The notes beneath the pieces are model-generated. The model was not told the origin of the DNA. It ran no database searches and saw only the letters and a program-made list of their open reading frames with translations. A stretch of 40,889 bases of DNA, taken from assembly GCA_016933615.1 (NCBI GenBank), contig JAFGAO010000281.1, positions 1 through 40,889 of the forward strand, read 5' to 3'. This document shows positions 1 to 7,478 of this stretch, piece after piece; the first letter of the stretch is position 1, and every line of letters begins with the position of its first letter. This DNA is from Acidobacteriota bacterium. Lineage in GTDB: Bacteria > Acidobacteriota > UBA6911. The translations under genes were made by a program, and so were the position numbers.

Positions 1-33
1 AAACTTAAAAAGATGAACGGACAGGATCAGTAA
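1..33 (+). CDS. possible C-terminal end of an upstream gene
   Basis: Frame 1 is open from the window edge to a TAA at 31-33 and would encode the tail KLKKMNGQDQ. It ends 11 bases before the fliM start, the spacing expected inside a flagellar operon. fliL often precedes fliM, but ten residues cannot identify the gene. The frame could also be open by chance. Confidence 0.35.
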   Translation, partial: KLKKMNGQDQ

Positions 34-44
34 CCTTTACAGTT

Positions 45-1016
45 ATGGATAAAGTACTCTCCCAAGAAGAAATCAATGCACTTTTTTCAGCAATGTCTTC
101 AGAGGATGTGGACCTGGAATCCTCCACTGAGAAGAGAGCGCCCGGCAGAAAAATCATCAATTACGATTTTCACCGTGCGGACCGCATTTCGCAGGACCAA
201 ATGCGTTCCATCCATCTGATGCACGAGTACTTCGGCCGGAATTTCGCTTCCTCGCTGTCGGCATACCTCAGGAATTTCGTGGATGTCAAGCTGGTCAACC
301 TGGAGCAGGAAACCTACGCCACATTCCTGAAAGGTATTCCGGATCCAACCATGTTCGCCAGCGTCGGGATGCGCCCCCTGGACGATAATCTTGCTCTGGA
401 AATGAATCCATCCGTGGTGTTTCCCATGATCGACCTGATTCTGGGCGGGCCCGGGATCGCCCCCGCAGAGAACAGGAATTTGACCGAAATCGAGATGAAC
501 ATCATAGACGGAGTGCTCCGGCTTGCCATGCGGGACCTGAGGACCGCCTGGAACCCCGTCATAGACCTCGATCTGTATATCGAGGACAAGGGCACCAAGG
601 CACAGATGTTTCAGATCGTATCTCCCGGAGAGGCGGTGATCGCGATCCAATTGGAGCTGAAAATCGGCGAAAGCTCCGGAATGATCAACCTGTGCATCCC
701 GTCCCGCGTCTTGAAGCAGCTGCGGAGCAGGTTCGATCAGCAGTGGAGCGTGCGCAGGCAGAAAACCTACGGGAACGAGGAAAGACGGATTCTGGACCTG
801 GTGAGGCAGATACCCATTCCTATGAGCAGCGAGATCAGGAACACCGTTCTGAACGTCGACGATCTTCTAAAAATGTCGGTCGGGGATGTCATAGAACTTA
901 AGGAAAGGGTCGAAGACCCGGTCTACCTTTGCGCCGGAGGGATTCCGAAATACAGCGGAAGGATCGTACTGCGCCGGGGCAAGAAGGCTTTCGAGGTTCT
1001 GAAAAAATTCAACTGA
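45..1016 (+). CDS. fliM: flagellar motor switch protein FliM
   Basis: FliM is the C-ring (switch complex) protein that binds phosphorylated CheY and, with FliN and FliG, sets the direction of motor rotation on the cytoplasmic face of the basal body. The 323-residue length is normal. The N-terminus has the CheY-binding peptide (LSQEEINALFSAM, residues 5-17). The middle CheC-like domain follows from about residue 40 (INYDFHRADRISQDQ, then NPSVVFPMIDLILGG near 122-136). The C-terminal SpoA/FliN-like domain occupies roughly 240-320. The Shine-Dalgarno is weak; the start was chosen because it gives the complete CheY-binding motif. fliN follows after 61 bases, so the two switch genes are probably co-transcribed. 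Confidence 0.97.
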   Translation: MDKVLSQEEINALFSAMSSEDVDLESSTEKRAPGRKIINYDFHRADRISQDQMRSIHLMHEYFGRNFASSLSAYLRNFVDVKLVNLEQETYATFLKGIPDPTMFASVGMRPLDDNLALEMNPSVVFPMIDLILGGPGIAPAENRNLTEIEMNIIDGVLRLAMRDLRTAWNPVIDLDLYIEDKGTKAQMFQIVSPGEAVIAIQLELKIGESSGMINLCIPSRVLKQLRSRFDQQWSVRRQKTYGNEERRILDLVRQIPIPMSSEIRNTVLNVDDLLKMSVGDVIELKERVEDPVYLCAGGIPKYSGRIVLRRGKKAFEVLKKFN

Positions 1017-1077
1017 CGGCAAGCAACCGAATTGCCTGGCCTGCCGCATAACAGCTTTATTCCAGCGAGGATTTACC

Positions 1078-1527
1078 GTGACGGAAAATGAAAAAACCAA
1101 TTTGAAATCGGGGACGACGGGTATGGAAGCCGCGCCGGCTGCAGATGCCGGCGGCGACGTCGAAAGCCAGTCAACCGGAGGCAAGGAAACGGGGAGAGCA
1201 TCCTACAAAGCAACCGGAGAACCGAAAGCGGAAACCCGTGACGGCGATGAACGGCGGGTTTCAGGGAGCTGGAACATCGACCTGCTTCTGGATTTGGAAC
1301 TGCCGGTGCGCGTTTCCTTCGGGCAGACGGAAATGCTGCTTCGCGACGTAATAAAACTGGGGACGGGATCCATCATCGAACTGAATAAATCCGTCAACGA
1401 TCCGGTTACCGTTATCGTGAACAACAAGCCGATTGCAAAAGGGGAAGTGGTCATGGTCGACGGGAATTACGGTGTCCGGATCCTGGATGTGCAAAGCACC
1501 GCGGATCGAATCCGGTCCCTTGGATGA
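1078..1527 (+). CDS. fliN: flagellar motor switch protein FliN
   Basis: FliN is the small C-ring component that partners FliM and helps dock export cargo at the base of the flagellum. The reading frame begins with GTG, preceded by GCGAGG at a suitable distance. The first ~60 residues are low-complexity, charged and Gly/Ala/Thr-rich. The SpoA (surface presentation of antigens) domain occupies about 65-149, with the typical run LLLDLELPVRVSFGQTEM followed by LGTGSIIELNKSVNDPV and a GEVVMVDGNYGVRI segment. At 149 residues it is a normal FliN with an extended N-terminal linker. Its position directly after fliM supports the call. Confidence 0.96.
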   Translation: MTENEKTNLKSGTTGMEAAPAADAGGDVESQSTGGKETGRASYKATGEPKAETRDGDERRVSGSWNIDLLLDLELPVRVSFGQTEMLLRDVIKLGTGSIIELNKSVNDPVTVIVNNKPIAKGEVVMVDGNYGVRILDVQSTADRIRSLG

Positions 1528-1615
1528 AAACGAGCCGTGAAGAAAGAAATCCGAAGTTTGACGAAGCCGGAACGCAGGTCGCAAAACGCAGAAACAATAT
1601 ATAGGACATAGTATA

Positions 1616-2497
1616 ATGCTTAAGGACGCAGCACGGCTGGATGGCGTAATCTCAGGCGGAACGGGTCCCGATATTCATGAACTGCTCTCCGGGGTGAAGG
1701 ATATCCCTCCCTTGCCGAATATCGTCGCTCGAGCCATGGAAATTGCCCACGACCCGAACGGCTCCGTGCGGGAGCTGCAGATACTCATTGCCAAGGACCA
1801 GGCATTGTCCGCCAAGATACTTCGCATCGTGAACTCGGCGATGTACGCGTTGCGATGCGAGATTTCCACGGTCTCCCACGCGATCTCGGTTCTAGGAATC
1901 GATACCGTGTTTTCAGTCATTATGGCTTCATCGGTGGAAAATGTCTTTCAGTCCGCGAAAAGCCTTGGAACCAAACTGCTATCGGAGCATTCCTGGGGAA
2001 CGGCCATCGCGGCACGATCGATATCCAAGCGGATTCATTACGAAATGCCCGAGGAGGCCCTGGTCTGCGGGTTGATGCACGACATAGGCAAGCCTGTCCT
2101 GATGCAAAACTTCCGGGCCCTGTATGCCGAGATCGCGGGGGACGCATACAAGGGCGTATCCAATTTCCATGAAGCGGAGCTTACCGCTTTCGGATTTTCC
2201 CATGCGCACGTGGGCGCGCTCCTGGCGCGAAAGTGGAATTTCCCGCCCCAACTGGAGGAGGCCGTCGGACACCACCATGATCCCGTGTCCGCTCCAAAAT
2301 TTCGGAAACTGGCCTGTATCGTGAATCTGGCAAACGCGTTCATGATATCCATGGAAATTGGATTTGAGAAAAATAAAGAATTGAAACTGGAATCTCTGCC
2401 TGCGGCCGAAGAGCTGGGACTGGGTGAAGCCGCACTGCAAAGCATTAAAGCCGAAACAAAGTCGACGATCGAGGCAACCTCCAGGATGGGGAATTAG
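1616..2497 (+). CDS. HDOD domain protein
   Basis: This 293-residue protein carries an HDOD domain, a degenerate HD-hydrolase relative found in signalling proteins and generally lacking metal-dependent phosphohydrolase activity. Family features include ELLSGVKDIPPLPNIVARAMEIA (residues ~22-44), KDQALSAKILRIVNSAMY (~65-82), the helix IGIDTVF-like VLGIDTVFSVIMASSV, and LVCGLMHDIGKPVLM (~149-163), where an HD pair remains. EEAVGHHHDP (~219-228) gives a second histidine cluster. No receiver, GGDEF or EAL domain is attached. It lies between the switch genes and two other probable regulators (DUF2802-like, MshEN), so a role in motility control is inferred. The upstream AGGA and the ATG at 1616 support the start. 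Confidence 0.9.
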   Translation: MLKDAARLDGVISGGTGPDIHELLSGVKDIPPLPNIVARAMEIAHDPNGSVRELQILIAKDQALSAKILRIVNSAMYALRCEISTVSHAISVLGIDTVFSVIMASSVENVFQSAKSLGTKLLSEHSWGTAIAARSISKRIHYEMPEEALVCGLMHDIGKPVLMQNFRALYAEIAGDAYKGVSNFHEAELTAFGFSHAHVGALLARKWNFPPQLEEAVGHHHDPVSAPKFRKLACIVNLANAFMISMEIGFEKNKELKLESLPAAEELGLGEAALQSIKAETKSTIEATSRMGN

Positions 2498-2528
2498 GGC
2501 CCGGTGTCGTCGGCGCAAGGAGTTAGGC

Positions 2529-2951
2529 ATGTCCGATGTGTTCTCGTTTTTTATACTGGTTCTTTGCGGATTCATTCCGGCGGTTCTGGTTCAGAAGATC
2601 GCGTCCCAGAAGTTCCGCATTTTGGAAAAGGAATTGGAGGATGTTTGCGCCGCGCTGTCCCAAATGGCCGAATTGCAGGTTCGCTCCTATCGAAAGCATG
2701 CGTCCTTGGTGGATAACCTTGAAGAAAGGATTATGGAATTGAATTTTCCGTCCGATGATTCCCGACTTCCGCTTGAAAGACGGCACCAAGTGCTTACACT
2801 GGCTCGTAGAGGGGTGAATCTGGACGATATCGTCCGGCGCCTGAAGGCACCGGTCGGAGAAGCCGAGCTTATTTTAAATCTCGGGGAATACGCCAAAAAT
2901 GCAAATACATGCAAAGTCGGGAACGGAGAGCGGGGGAAACACTATGCCTAA
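2529..2951 (+). CDS. DUF2802-like membrane-anchored protein
   Basis: The start at 2529 is set by a perfect AAGGAG at 2517-2522; an in-frame ATG at 2424 lies inside the HDOD gene and has no such site. The 140-residue product opens with a hydrophobic segment (FSFFILVLCGFIPAVLV, ~5-21), probably a single membrane anchor. A charged helical or coiled-coil stretch (~25-70) follows. Then comes a helix-turn-helix-like segment, HQVLTLARRGVNLDDIVRRL, ending in VGEAELILNL (~89-123), which resembles the DUF2802 signature seen in proteins encoded within flagellar and chemotaxis operons. The function of the family is not established. The gene overlaps the next one by 8 bases, suggesting translational coupling. 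Confidence 0.8.
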   Translation: MSDVFSFFILVLCGFIPAVLVQKIASQKFRILEKELEDVCAALSQMAELQVRSYRKHASLVDNLEERIMELNFPSDDSRLPLERRHQVLTLARRGVNLDDIVRRLKAPVGEAELILNLGEYAKNANTCKVGNGERGKHYA

Positions 2952-3828
2952 AAGTCAATGCCACTGGAAAGAGTGCACCCGGCTGCATTCGGAGTTCAGC
3001 CTGTTCCTCAGCCGCCGGCGCCCGCCGAGATTTGAGAATCATATCTTCTGCAGCGATGGCTGCCTCTATTCCTATTTTAAAAATGCGTTGAGCGACAGAT
3101 GGCGCCGCCTGCGCGAGGAACGGGAGAGCACAATCCCGCGTCCCAAGATCGGAACCATTTTGATGCAGACGGCATTTATCACCAGGGAGCAGCTGGATGC
3201 GGCTATCCGAATGCAGAAAAAAACGCAGGAAGGGCGCCTGGGGGAGTGGCTTCGCAGGCTTGGATTCGTGGATGAGCATCAGGTGACCGCGGCGCTTGCC
3301 AAGCAGTACGGCCTGCCCGTGATCAACCTGAAGAATCCGGATACCAACGAGGATGCCGTTCGCATGATACCGGGGAAAGTCGCCAAGCGTTCCGGCCTGA
3401 TCCCGGTCGGGTTTGACGACGATCAGTCCCATCTTCAAGTCGCCGTCAGCGCTCCGGTCGACTTCAGGTTCCAGGAAGCCATCCGCCGCATGGTGCGCAA
3501 GGGTATCGCTCCGTATATCGGCGACCAGTCCGCGATTCAGCAGCTTTTGGAACGTTACTACGAGCCTGAAGAACTAGACCTGTCCAATATCCCGACCTAC
3601 GGTTCCCTGGATGACCTGATCGAAGCCGGATGCGGCATCGTGCGCACCGCGATCAAGAACCGGGCCCTGGATATTCGAGCCGAACTGATCCAGGATTTTT
3701 TCTGGATGCGCCTGGACTACCCGGAAGAGGCGCATCACCACTTTTTCCAATACGACTTGGCGGCCGTTCCCGAAAGTTTGACCGTGAAGCCCGAAGAGAA
3801 GGAATACGGTTATGCCGCCTTACCCTGA
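2944..3828 (+). CDS. Cys-motif plus MshEN (GspE N-terminal) domain protein, probable c-di-GMP binder
   Basis: The 294-residue product has three visible parts. Residues 1-40 hold C6, C11, C36 and C40 (C-x4-C, C-x3-C), which could form a small zinc site. Residues ~66-150 form a standalone MshEN/T2SSE_N domain with two successive motifs: K68-I-G...Q84-L...Q91 and RLGEWLRRLGFVDEHQVTAA from R98 ending at Q121. These match the family's RLGxxLxxxG...LxxALxxQ pattern, used by MshE-type proteins to bind c-di-GMP. Residues ~150-294 are unrecognised. There is no ATPase domain, so this is not a secretion ATPase. The start ATG overlaps the upstream gene and follows GGGGGA. An effector role linking c-di-GMP to the flagellum is inferred from location. 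Confidence 0.82.
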   Translation: MPKSQCHWKECTRLHSEFSLFLSRRRPPRFENHIFCSDGCLYSYFKNALSDRWRRLREERESTIPRPKIGTILMQTAFITREQLDAAIRMQKKTQEGRLGEWLRRLGFVDEHQVTAALAKQYGLPVINLKNPDTNEDAVRMIPGKVAKRSGLIPVGFDDDQSHLQVAVSAPVDFRFQEAIRRMVRKGIAPYIGDQSAIQQLLERYYEPEELDLSNIPTYGSLDDLIEAGCGIVRTAIKNRALDIRAELIQDFFWMRLDYPEEAHHHFFQYDLAAVPESLTVKPEEKEYGYAALP

Positions 3829-3938
3829 AACCTCATTTCTTGCCCAGTCGAGTGGGAAAGAATTGCCCGCGTCCCGTCGCATAGGGGGCATTGGGGGAGA
3901 TTTCGCCGGAATTAGGGCACAAAAGGAACGGAATTTAT

Positions 3939-3954
3939 TGGCACGATTATTGCA
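3939..3954 (+). promoter_or_regulatory. sigma-54 promoter for the flgF-flgJ operon
   Basis: TGGCACGATTATTGCA matches the sigma-54 consensus TGGCAC-N5-TTGCW. The GG (3940-3941) and GC (3952-3953) dinucleotides are separated by the required 10 bases. It lies ~58 bases before flgF in the only sizeable gap (3829-4011) of the region. An enhancer-binding regulator would be needed and is not encoded in this window. Confidence 0.88.
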
Positions 3955-4011
3955 GTAATAACAGTAAGAGTACAAGAGGTCTCCCTTTGTGCGGGACCTG
4001 AGGAATGAGCA

Positions 4012-4749
4012 ATGAACAGCGGAATTTACACGGCATACTCGGGAATGCAGGCCCAGGCGGATGCGCTCGACATACTCGCCAACAATCTGGCCAATATCAA
4101 CACTACGGGATTTAAAGCCGAAAAGGCTTTTTTCACGGTTCTGCAGCAGTCCGCAGCGGACATCGACGGCGGGAATCCGCTCCAGGAAGCCATAAACAGG
4201 CCGGTGACGGTGCGGGGAACCTTCAGCGGGGAGGAAGGATCCTTGATCAGCACCCGCCGCAACCTGGACGTCGCCATCGAGGGCAACGGGTTTCTCGTCG
4301 TGGAAACGCCCGCCGGGATCCGGTACACGCGCAGCGGCAGTCTACGCATCAACACGCAGGGGATTCTTACCACATCCGACGCGCACCCCGTTCTGGGCGG
4401 CGAGAACAAGCCGATCGTCCTGGGGCCGGGTGAAGTAGTCATCGGCTGCAACGGAGACATTCAACTGAACGGCACGACCGTGGACCGGCTGAAACTTGTG
4501 CGATTCGAGAATCTGTCGCTGCTGGAAAAAGAAGGCGCGTCCCTGTTTTTGTCGCGCGCCGGCCGGGATGCCGAGCTCGAGGCCGACGCAAGGATCCAAG
4601 CGGGATACCTGGAACAGTCCAACGTGAATCCTATCCAGGCGGTCGTCCAAATGATTGCGATACTGCGCAATTTTGAAGCTGTACAGAAAAGCATGAACCT
4701 CATAACCAATGACATCAACAAGCAGGCTATTGAAGAGTTGAGCCGTTAG
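4012..4749 (+). CDS. flgF: flagellar proximal rod protein FlgF
   Basis: A rod protein of the FlgBCFG/FlgE family, exported by the flagellar type III apparatus and placed between the proximal rod and FlgG. It has 245 residues. The N-terminal rod signature is MNSGIYTAYSGMQAQADALD followed by NNLANINTTGFKAEKAFF. The central FlgE/F/G domain includes RRNLDVAIEGNGFLVVETP and GIRYTRSGSLRIN. The C-terminal helix motif is GYLEQSNVNPIQAVVQMIAI...NFEAVQKSMN. It is called FlgF, not FlgG, because the full FlgG is the next gene, 8 bases downstream, and this copy is shorter with more divergent termini. It is first in the operon behind the sigma-54 promoter. Confidence 0.93.
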   Translation: MNSGIYTAYSGMQAQADALDILANNLANINTTGFKAEKAFFTVLQQSAADIDGGNPLQEAINRPVTVRGTFSGEEGSLISTRRNLDVAIEGNGFLVVETPAGIRYTRSGSLRINTQGILTTSDAHPVLGGENKPIVLGPGEVVIGCNGDIQLNGTTVDRLKLVRFENLSLLEKEGASLFLSRAGRDAELEADARIQAGYLEQSNVNPIQAVVQMIAILRNFEAVQKSMNLITNDINKQAIEELSR

Positions 4750-4757
4750 GAGCCTCT

Positions 4758-5546
4758 ATGTTACGAGCCATGTACACGGCCGCGAGCGGGATGGAAGCAC
4801 AGCAATTGAACATCGACAACATCGCGCACAATCTGGCCAATATCAATACGAGCGGTTACAAGGTTCGCCGGGCGCAGTTCCAGGATCTTCTGTATCAGAA
4901 CATCCGGCAGGCCGGCGCATCGAACACCGCAACCACGGAGATCCCGGTAGGCACGCAGATCGGCCTGGGCACCAAACTGGCGGCCACCGAAATAATATTC
5001 AGCCAGGGAGATTTCGCCTCGACCAAAAATCCGCTGGATATCGTGATCGAGGGGCAGGGATTCTTTCAGGTTCTGATGCCCGACGGCCAGATCGCCTATA
5101 CGCGAAACGGCAACTTCCACCTCAACCGGGACGGAAATATCGTGACATCGGAAGGAGATCTTCTGGATCCGCAAATCACCATTCCTGAGGACCAGACCGG
5201 CATTACCGTCGGCAAGGACGGGACCGTCAGCGTCATGACCGCGGGCCAGTCCGAGCCGCAGACGGTCGGAAGGATAGAACTGGCTCTTTTCCGGAATCCA
5301 TCCGGCATGGAGGCTGTCGGGAAAAGCCTTTTGCGGCCCACCCAGGCTTCCGGTGAAGCCATTGCGGGGACGCCGGGTGAAAACGGCCTGGGCACCCTGA
5401 TGTCGGGATACGTGGAACAATCCAACGTAAGTGTTGTGGAAGAGATGGTGAACATGATCATCAGCCAGCGCGCTTACGAAGCCAACTCCAAGGTCATACG
5501 GACCTCGGAAGAAATGTTCAATCAAGCCAATAACGTAATACGGTAA
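4758..5546 (+). CDS. flgG: flagellar distal rod protein FlgG
   Basis: FlgG forms the distal rod that crosses the periplasm. The 262-residue length matches the family. It opens MLRAMYTAASGMEAQQLNID with HNLANINTSGYKVRRAQFQD. The mid-domain has the typical TKNPLDIVIEGQGFFQV and GQIAYTRNGNFHLN, and it ends with SGYVEQSNVSVVEEMVNMII plus QRAYEANSKVIRTSEEMF. The SD is AGGAG in TTAGGAGCCTCTATG. The gene ends 8 bases before the inverted-repeat element at 5555. Confidence 0.97.
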   Translation: MLRAMYTAASGMEAQQLNIDNIAHNLANINTSGYKVRRAQFQDLLYQNIRQAGASNTATTEIPVGTQIGLGTKLAATEIIFSQGDFASTKNPLDIVIEGQGFFQVLMPDGQIAYTRNGNFHLNRDGNIVTSEGDLLDPQITIPEDQTGITVGKDGTVSVMTAGQSEPQTVGRIELALFRNPSGMEAVGKSLLRPTQASGEAIAGTPGENGLGTLMSGYVEQSNVSVVEEMVNMIISQRAYEANSKVIRTSEEMFNQANNVIR

Positions 5547-5554
5547 GGGCTTTC

Positions 5555-5793
5555 AATGAAGCAAGTTCCGAATTCTCTCCTCACCCGTTACCCAGTTCGC
5601 AGTGAAGCGACTCGGCTCGCGGCAGGATTTCCGCGAGATACATCCTGCGCCGCCGGTCGCCCCCTCACCCCTTTCCACATCCACCGGGAGGAAAAGCAAC
5701 CGCTTTGTACCGAACTTCCGGGCAGGTCTTGTCCGCCACGCAGTTTTATCCACACCAGGTTGGGTGAGGGGAGAATTCGCAACTTGCTTCATT
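5555..5793 (+). repeat. 239-bp MITE-like element with 32-bp terminal inverted repeats
   Basis: Positions 5555-5586 and 5762-5793 are inverted copies of each other, 30 of 32 bases matching; both begin AATGAAGCAAGTT from their outer ends and end CCTCACCC inside. The interior is non-coding. It contains a second C-rich CCCCTCACCC run near 5660 and a small dyad (GCAGGAT...ATCCTGC near 5621-5649). There is no transposase gene. Size, long terminal repeats and intergenic position suit a miniature inverted-repeat element. No clear target-site duplication was found, so the insertion mechanism is open. The element lies across the 5' end of flgA, and the flgA frame reads straight through it. Confidence 0.75.
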
Positions 5794-6752
5794 CCGTCCG
5801 CTATCCGGTGACAGCGGCTGTCCTTTTCATGGTGATGATCCAGGGACTTTACGGCGTCGAAAGCGTCCGGATCCGGTTGATGGAAAGGGCTCATGTCAAC
5901 GCCGGGAAGGTCCTATTAAAGGATATCGCCTCCCTGGACGGCAAACATCCGGATTCAATCGGAACAATCGAAAACCTTCCCGTCGGCGATGCTCCCGAAT
6001 TCGGAACCGTCGCTACGTTCAGCCGCCATCAGATCGAAAAGATTATAAAGCGGGCGGCTCGAGCGCCTGAAATCAAGTGGACGGGAGCTCCGATCGTTCA
6101 AATCCGGCTTCGGAGCAGGGAGGCAAAGGCGGAAGAAATCGCGCCCTTGCTCAAGGATATTCTGGCGGCTGCCACGCCATGGCGGGATCCCGAAATCGAG
6201 ATACTCTCAATCAAAAATCCGGAAGAGATCGAGCTTCCGTATGGGGTATTCGACTTGAGGATCTCCCGGCGATCCCCGGTTCTCGGCAGGGGGCGGATAC
6301 TGGCTCCCTTCGATATCGTGCGGGAAGGCAGGATCCTGGCCTCCTTCTGGGTGACCGCCGACGTTCGCGTCAGGGCTGAAATACTGGCTGCGGTGAAAAA
6401 TATTCCCTACAGAAAAAAAATTGATGCGGACGACATCGATTCTGTCCTGACGGAGATCGAAGATCTGGATGCCGCATTCCTGAGAGACCCCGGCGAAGTC
6501 ATAGGCAAAATTTCGAAACGGAGTTTTTCTCCGGGCGATCCCCTCACCCGGGACTCTTTCGAGAAGCCTTTCCTTGTAAAAAGCGGGGACACCGTGAACC
6601 TACGCCTGGAGAGAAGTGGGCTGGTCGTGAACTCCCAGGCCAGGGCCGAACAGGACGGGCGGCTCGATCAGGTTATCCGGGTGCGAAATCTAGAATTTTC
6701 AAGCGTCCTGAAAGCAAAAGTGACGGGGCGCGGACAGGTGGAAATACCGTGA
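5784..6752 (+). CDS. flgA: flagellar basal body P-ring formation protein FlgA
   Basis: FlgA is the periplasmic chaperone for P-ring (FlgI) assembly. The open frame runs from an ATG at 5556, but its first ~75 codons are the inverted-repeat element. A signal-peptide-like segment follows at once (VRYPVTAAVLFMVMIQGLYG). The TTG at 5784, about ten bases after GAGGGGAG supplied by the right repeat arm, would give a 322-residue protein beginning with that signal peptide. GTG 5808 or ATG 5829 are alternatives. The mature part has RIRLMERAHVNAGKVLLKDI, an SAF-type domain beginning ILAAVKNIPYRKKIDADDI, and the C-terminal FlgA signature LVKSGDTVNLRLERSGLVV with GQVEIP at the end. It overlaps flgH by 4 bases. 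The start is uncertain; the identity is good. Confidence 0.88.
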   Translation: MLHSVRYPVTAAVLFMVMIQGLYGVESVRIRLMERAHVNAGKVLLKDIASLDGKHPDSIGTIENLPVGDAPEFGTVATFSRHQIEKIIKRAARAPEIKWTGAPIVQIRLRSREAKAEEIAPLLKDILAAATPWRDPEIEILSIKNPEEIELPYGVFDLRISRRSPVLGRGRILAPFDIVREGRILASFWVTADVRVRAEILAAVKNIPYRKKIDADDIDSVLTEIEDLDAAFLRDPGEVIGKISKRSFSPGDPLTRDSFEKPFLVKSGDTVNLRLERSGLVVNSQARAEQDGRLDQVIRVRNLEFSSVLKAKVTGRGQVEIP

Positions 6753-7468
6753 GAAGGGAACTCTTGCATTACCGGCGATCGCTGCTCTGGGGACTTGGCA
6801 TCCTTTCCCTGGCGGCCGTCGCCGCCGCTGGATGCTCTCAGGCGAGGGTCCAGGTTCAGGATCCCACGAATCTGAAGGACTTCATCGAAAACGCCAAGCG
6901 CAGATCCCTGGAGGATGAAAGGGCTGAAGGATCCCTGTGGTCCAACACCGGACGCTATTCGAATCTGTTCCGCGATTTGAAAGCCCACAATGTAAACGAT
7001 GTCGTCACGATACTGGTTTCGGAATCCACCCAGGCACTCGCCAGCGCCGATGCGTCCAACTCCAGGTCCACCAGCGCCACGGCGGGATTCGACAATCTTT
7101 TCGGCCTGGAGGGCCGTATTTCTGAGCTGCCCACGATGGTCTCCGGAGAAAGCGGATCCAGTTTTGAAGGCAAAGGCTCCACCAGCAGGCAGACGACGCT
7201 GGCTACCAACCTCACGGCCCGTGTCGTGAATGTTCTTCCCAACGGCTACCTGGTTGTCGAGGGCATGCGCGAGATTCACGTCAACAATGAAAACCAGAGC
7301 GTATACCTTACCGGCGTCATCCGGCCGGAGGACATAAGCCCCGACAATATCGTGCCGTCGGCCGCGGTCGCCCAGATGACTGTAAGGCTTGAAGGCCGCG
7401 GAATCGCCAGCCGGCCCATCAAGCCCGGCTGGCTCTATAAAATCCTCAACGGCGTATTGCCCTTTTAA
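6749..7468 (+). CDS. flgH: flagellar L-ring protein FlgH
   Basis: FlgH is the outer-membrane lipoprotein that forms the L-ring bushing. The start is GTG, overlapping the flgA stop (GTGA). The 239-residue product begins with a basic n-region and a lipoprotein signal ending LAAVAAAGC, putting the lipidated cysteine at about residue 29. Conserved FlgH segments follow: GSLWSNTGRYSNLFRDLKAH, NDVVTILVSESTQA, NLTARVVNVLPNGYLVVEG, then REIHVNNENQ and LTGVIRPEDISPDN. A lipoprotein L-ring implies a Gram-negative envelope. Confidence 0.96.
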   Translation: MRRELLHYRRSLLWGLGILSLAAVAAAGCSQARVQVQDPTNLKDFIENAKRRSLEDERAEGSLWSNTGRYSNLFRDLKAHNVNDVVTILVSESTQALASADASNSRSTSATAGFDNLFGLEGRISELPTMVSGESGSSFEGKGSTSRQTTLATNLTARVVNVLPNGYLVVEGMREIHVNNENQSVYLTGVIRPEDISPDNIVPSAAVAQMTVRLEGRGIASRPIKPGWLYKILNGVLPF

Positions 7469-7478
7469 TGGATTTAGT

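Noticed and set aside
99-650. 183-codon open frame on the minus strand opposite fliM
   Set aside because: It is antisense to a clear fliM gene, shows no domain, and has the composition of a shadow frame.
5556-5783. Long N-terminal extension of FlgA from the ATG at 5556
   Set aside because: This part is the translated inverted-repeat element and would place a signal peptide at about residue 80. Kept only as an alternative start.
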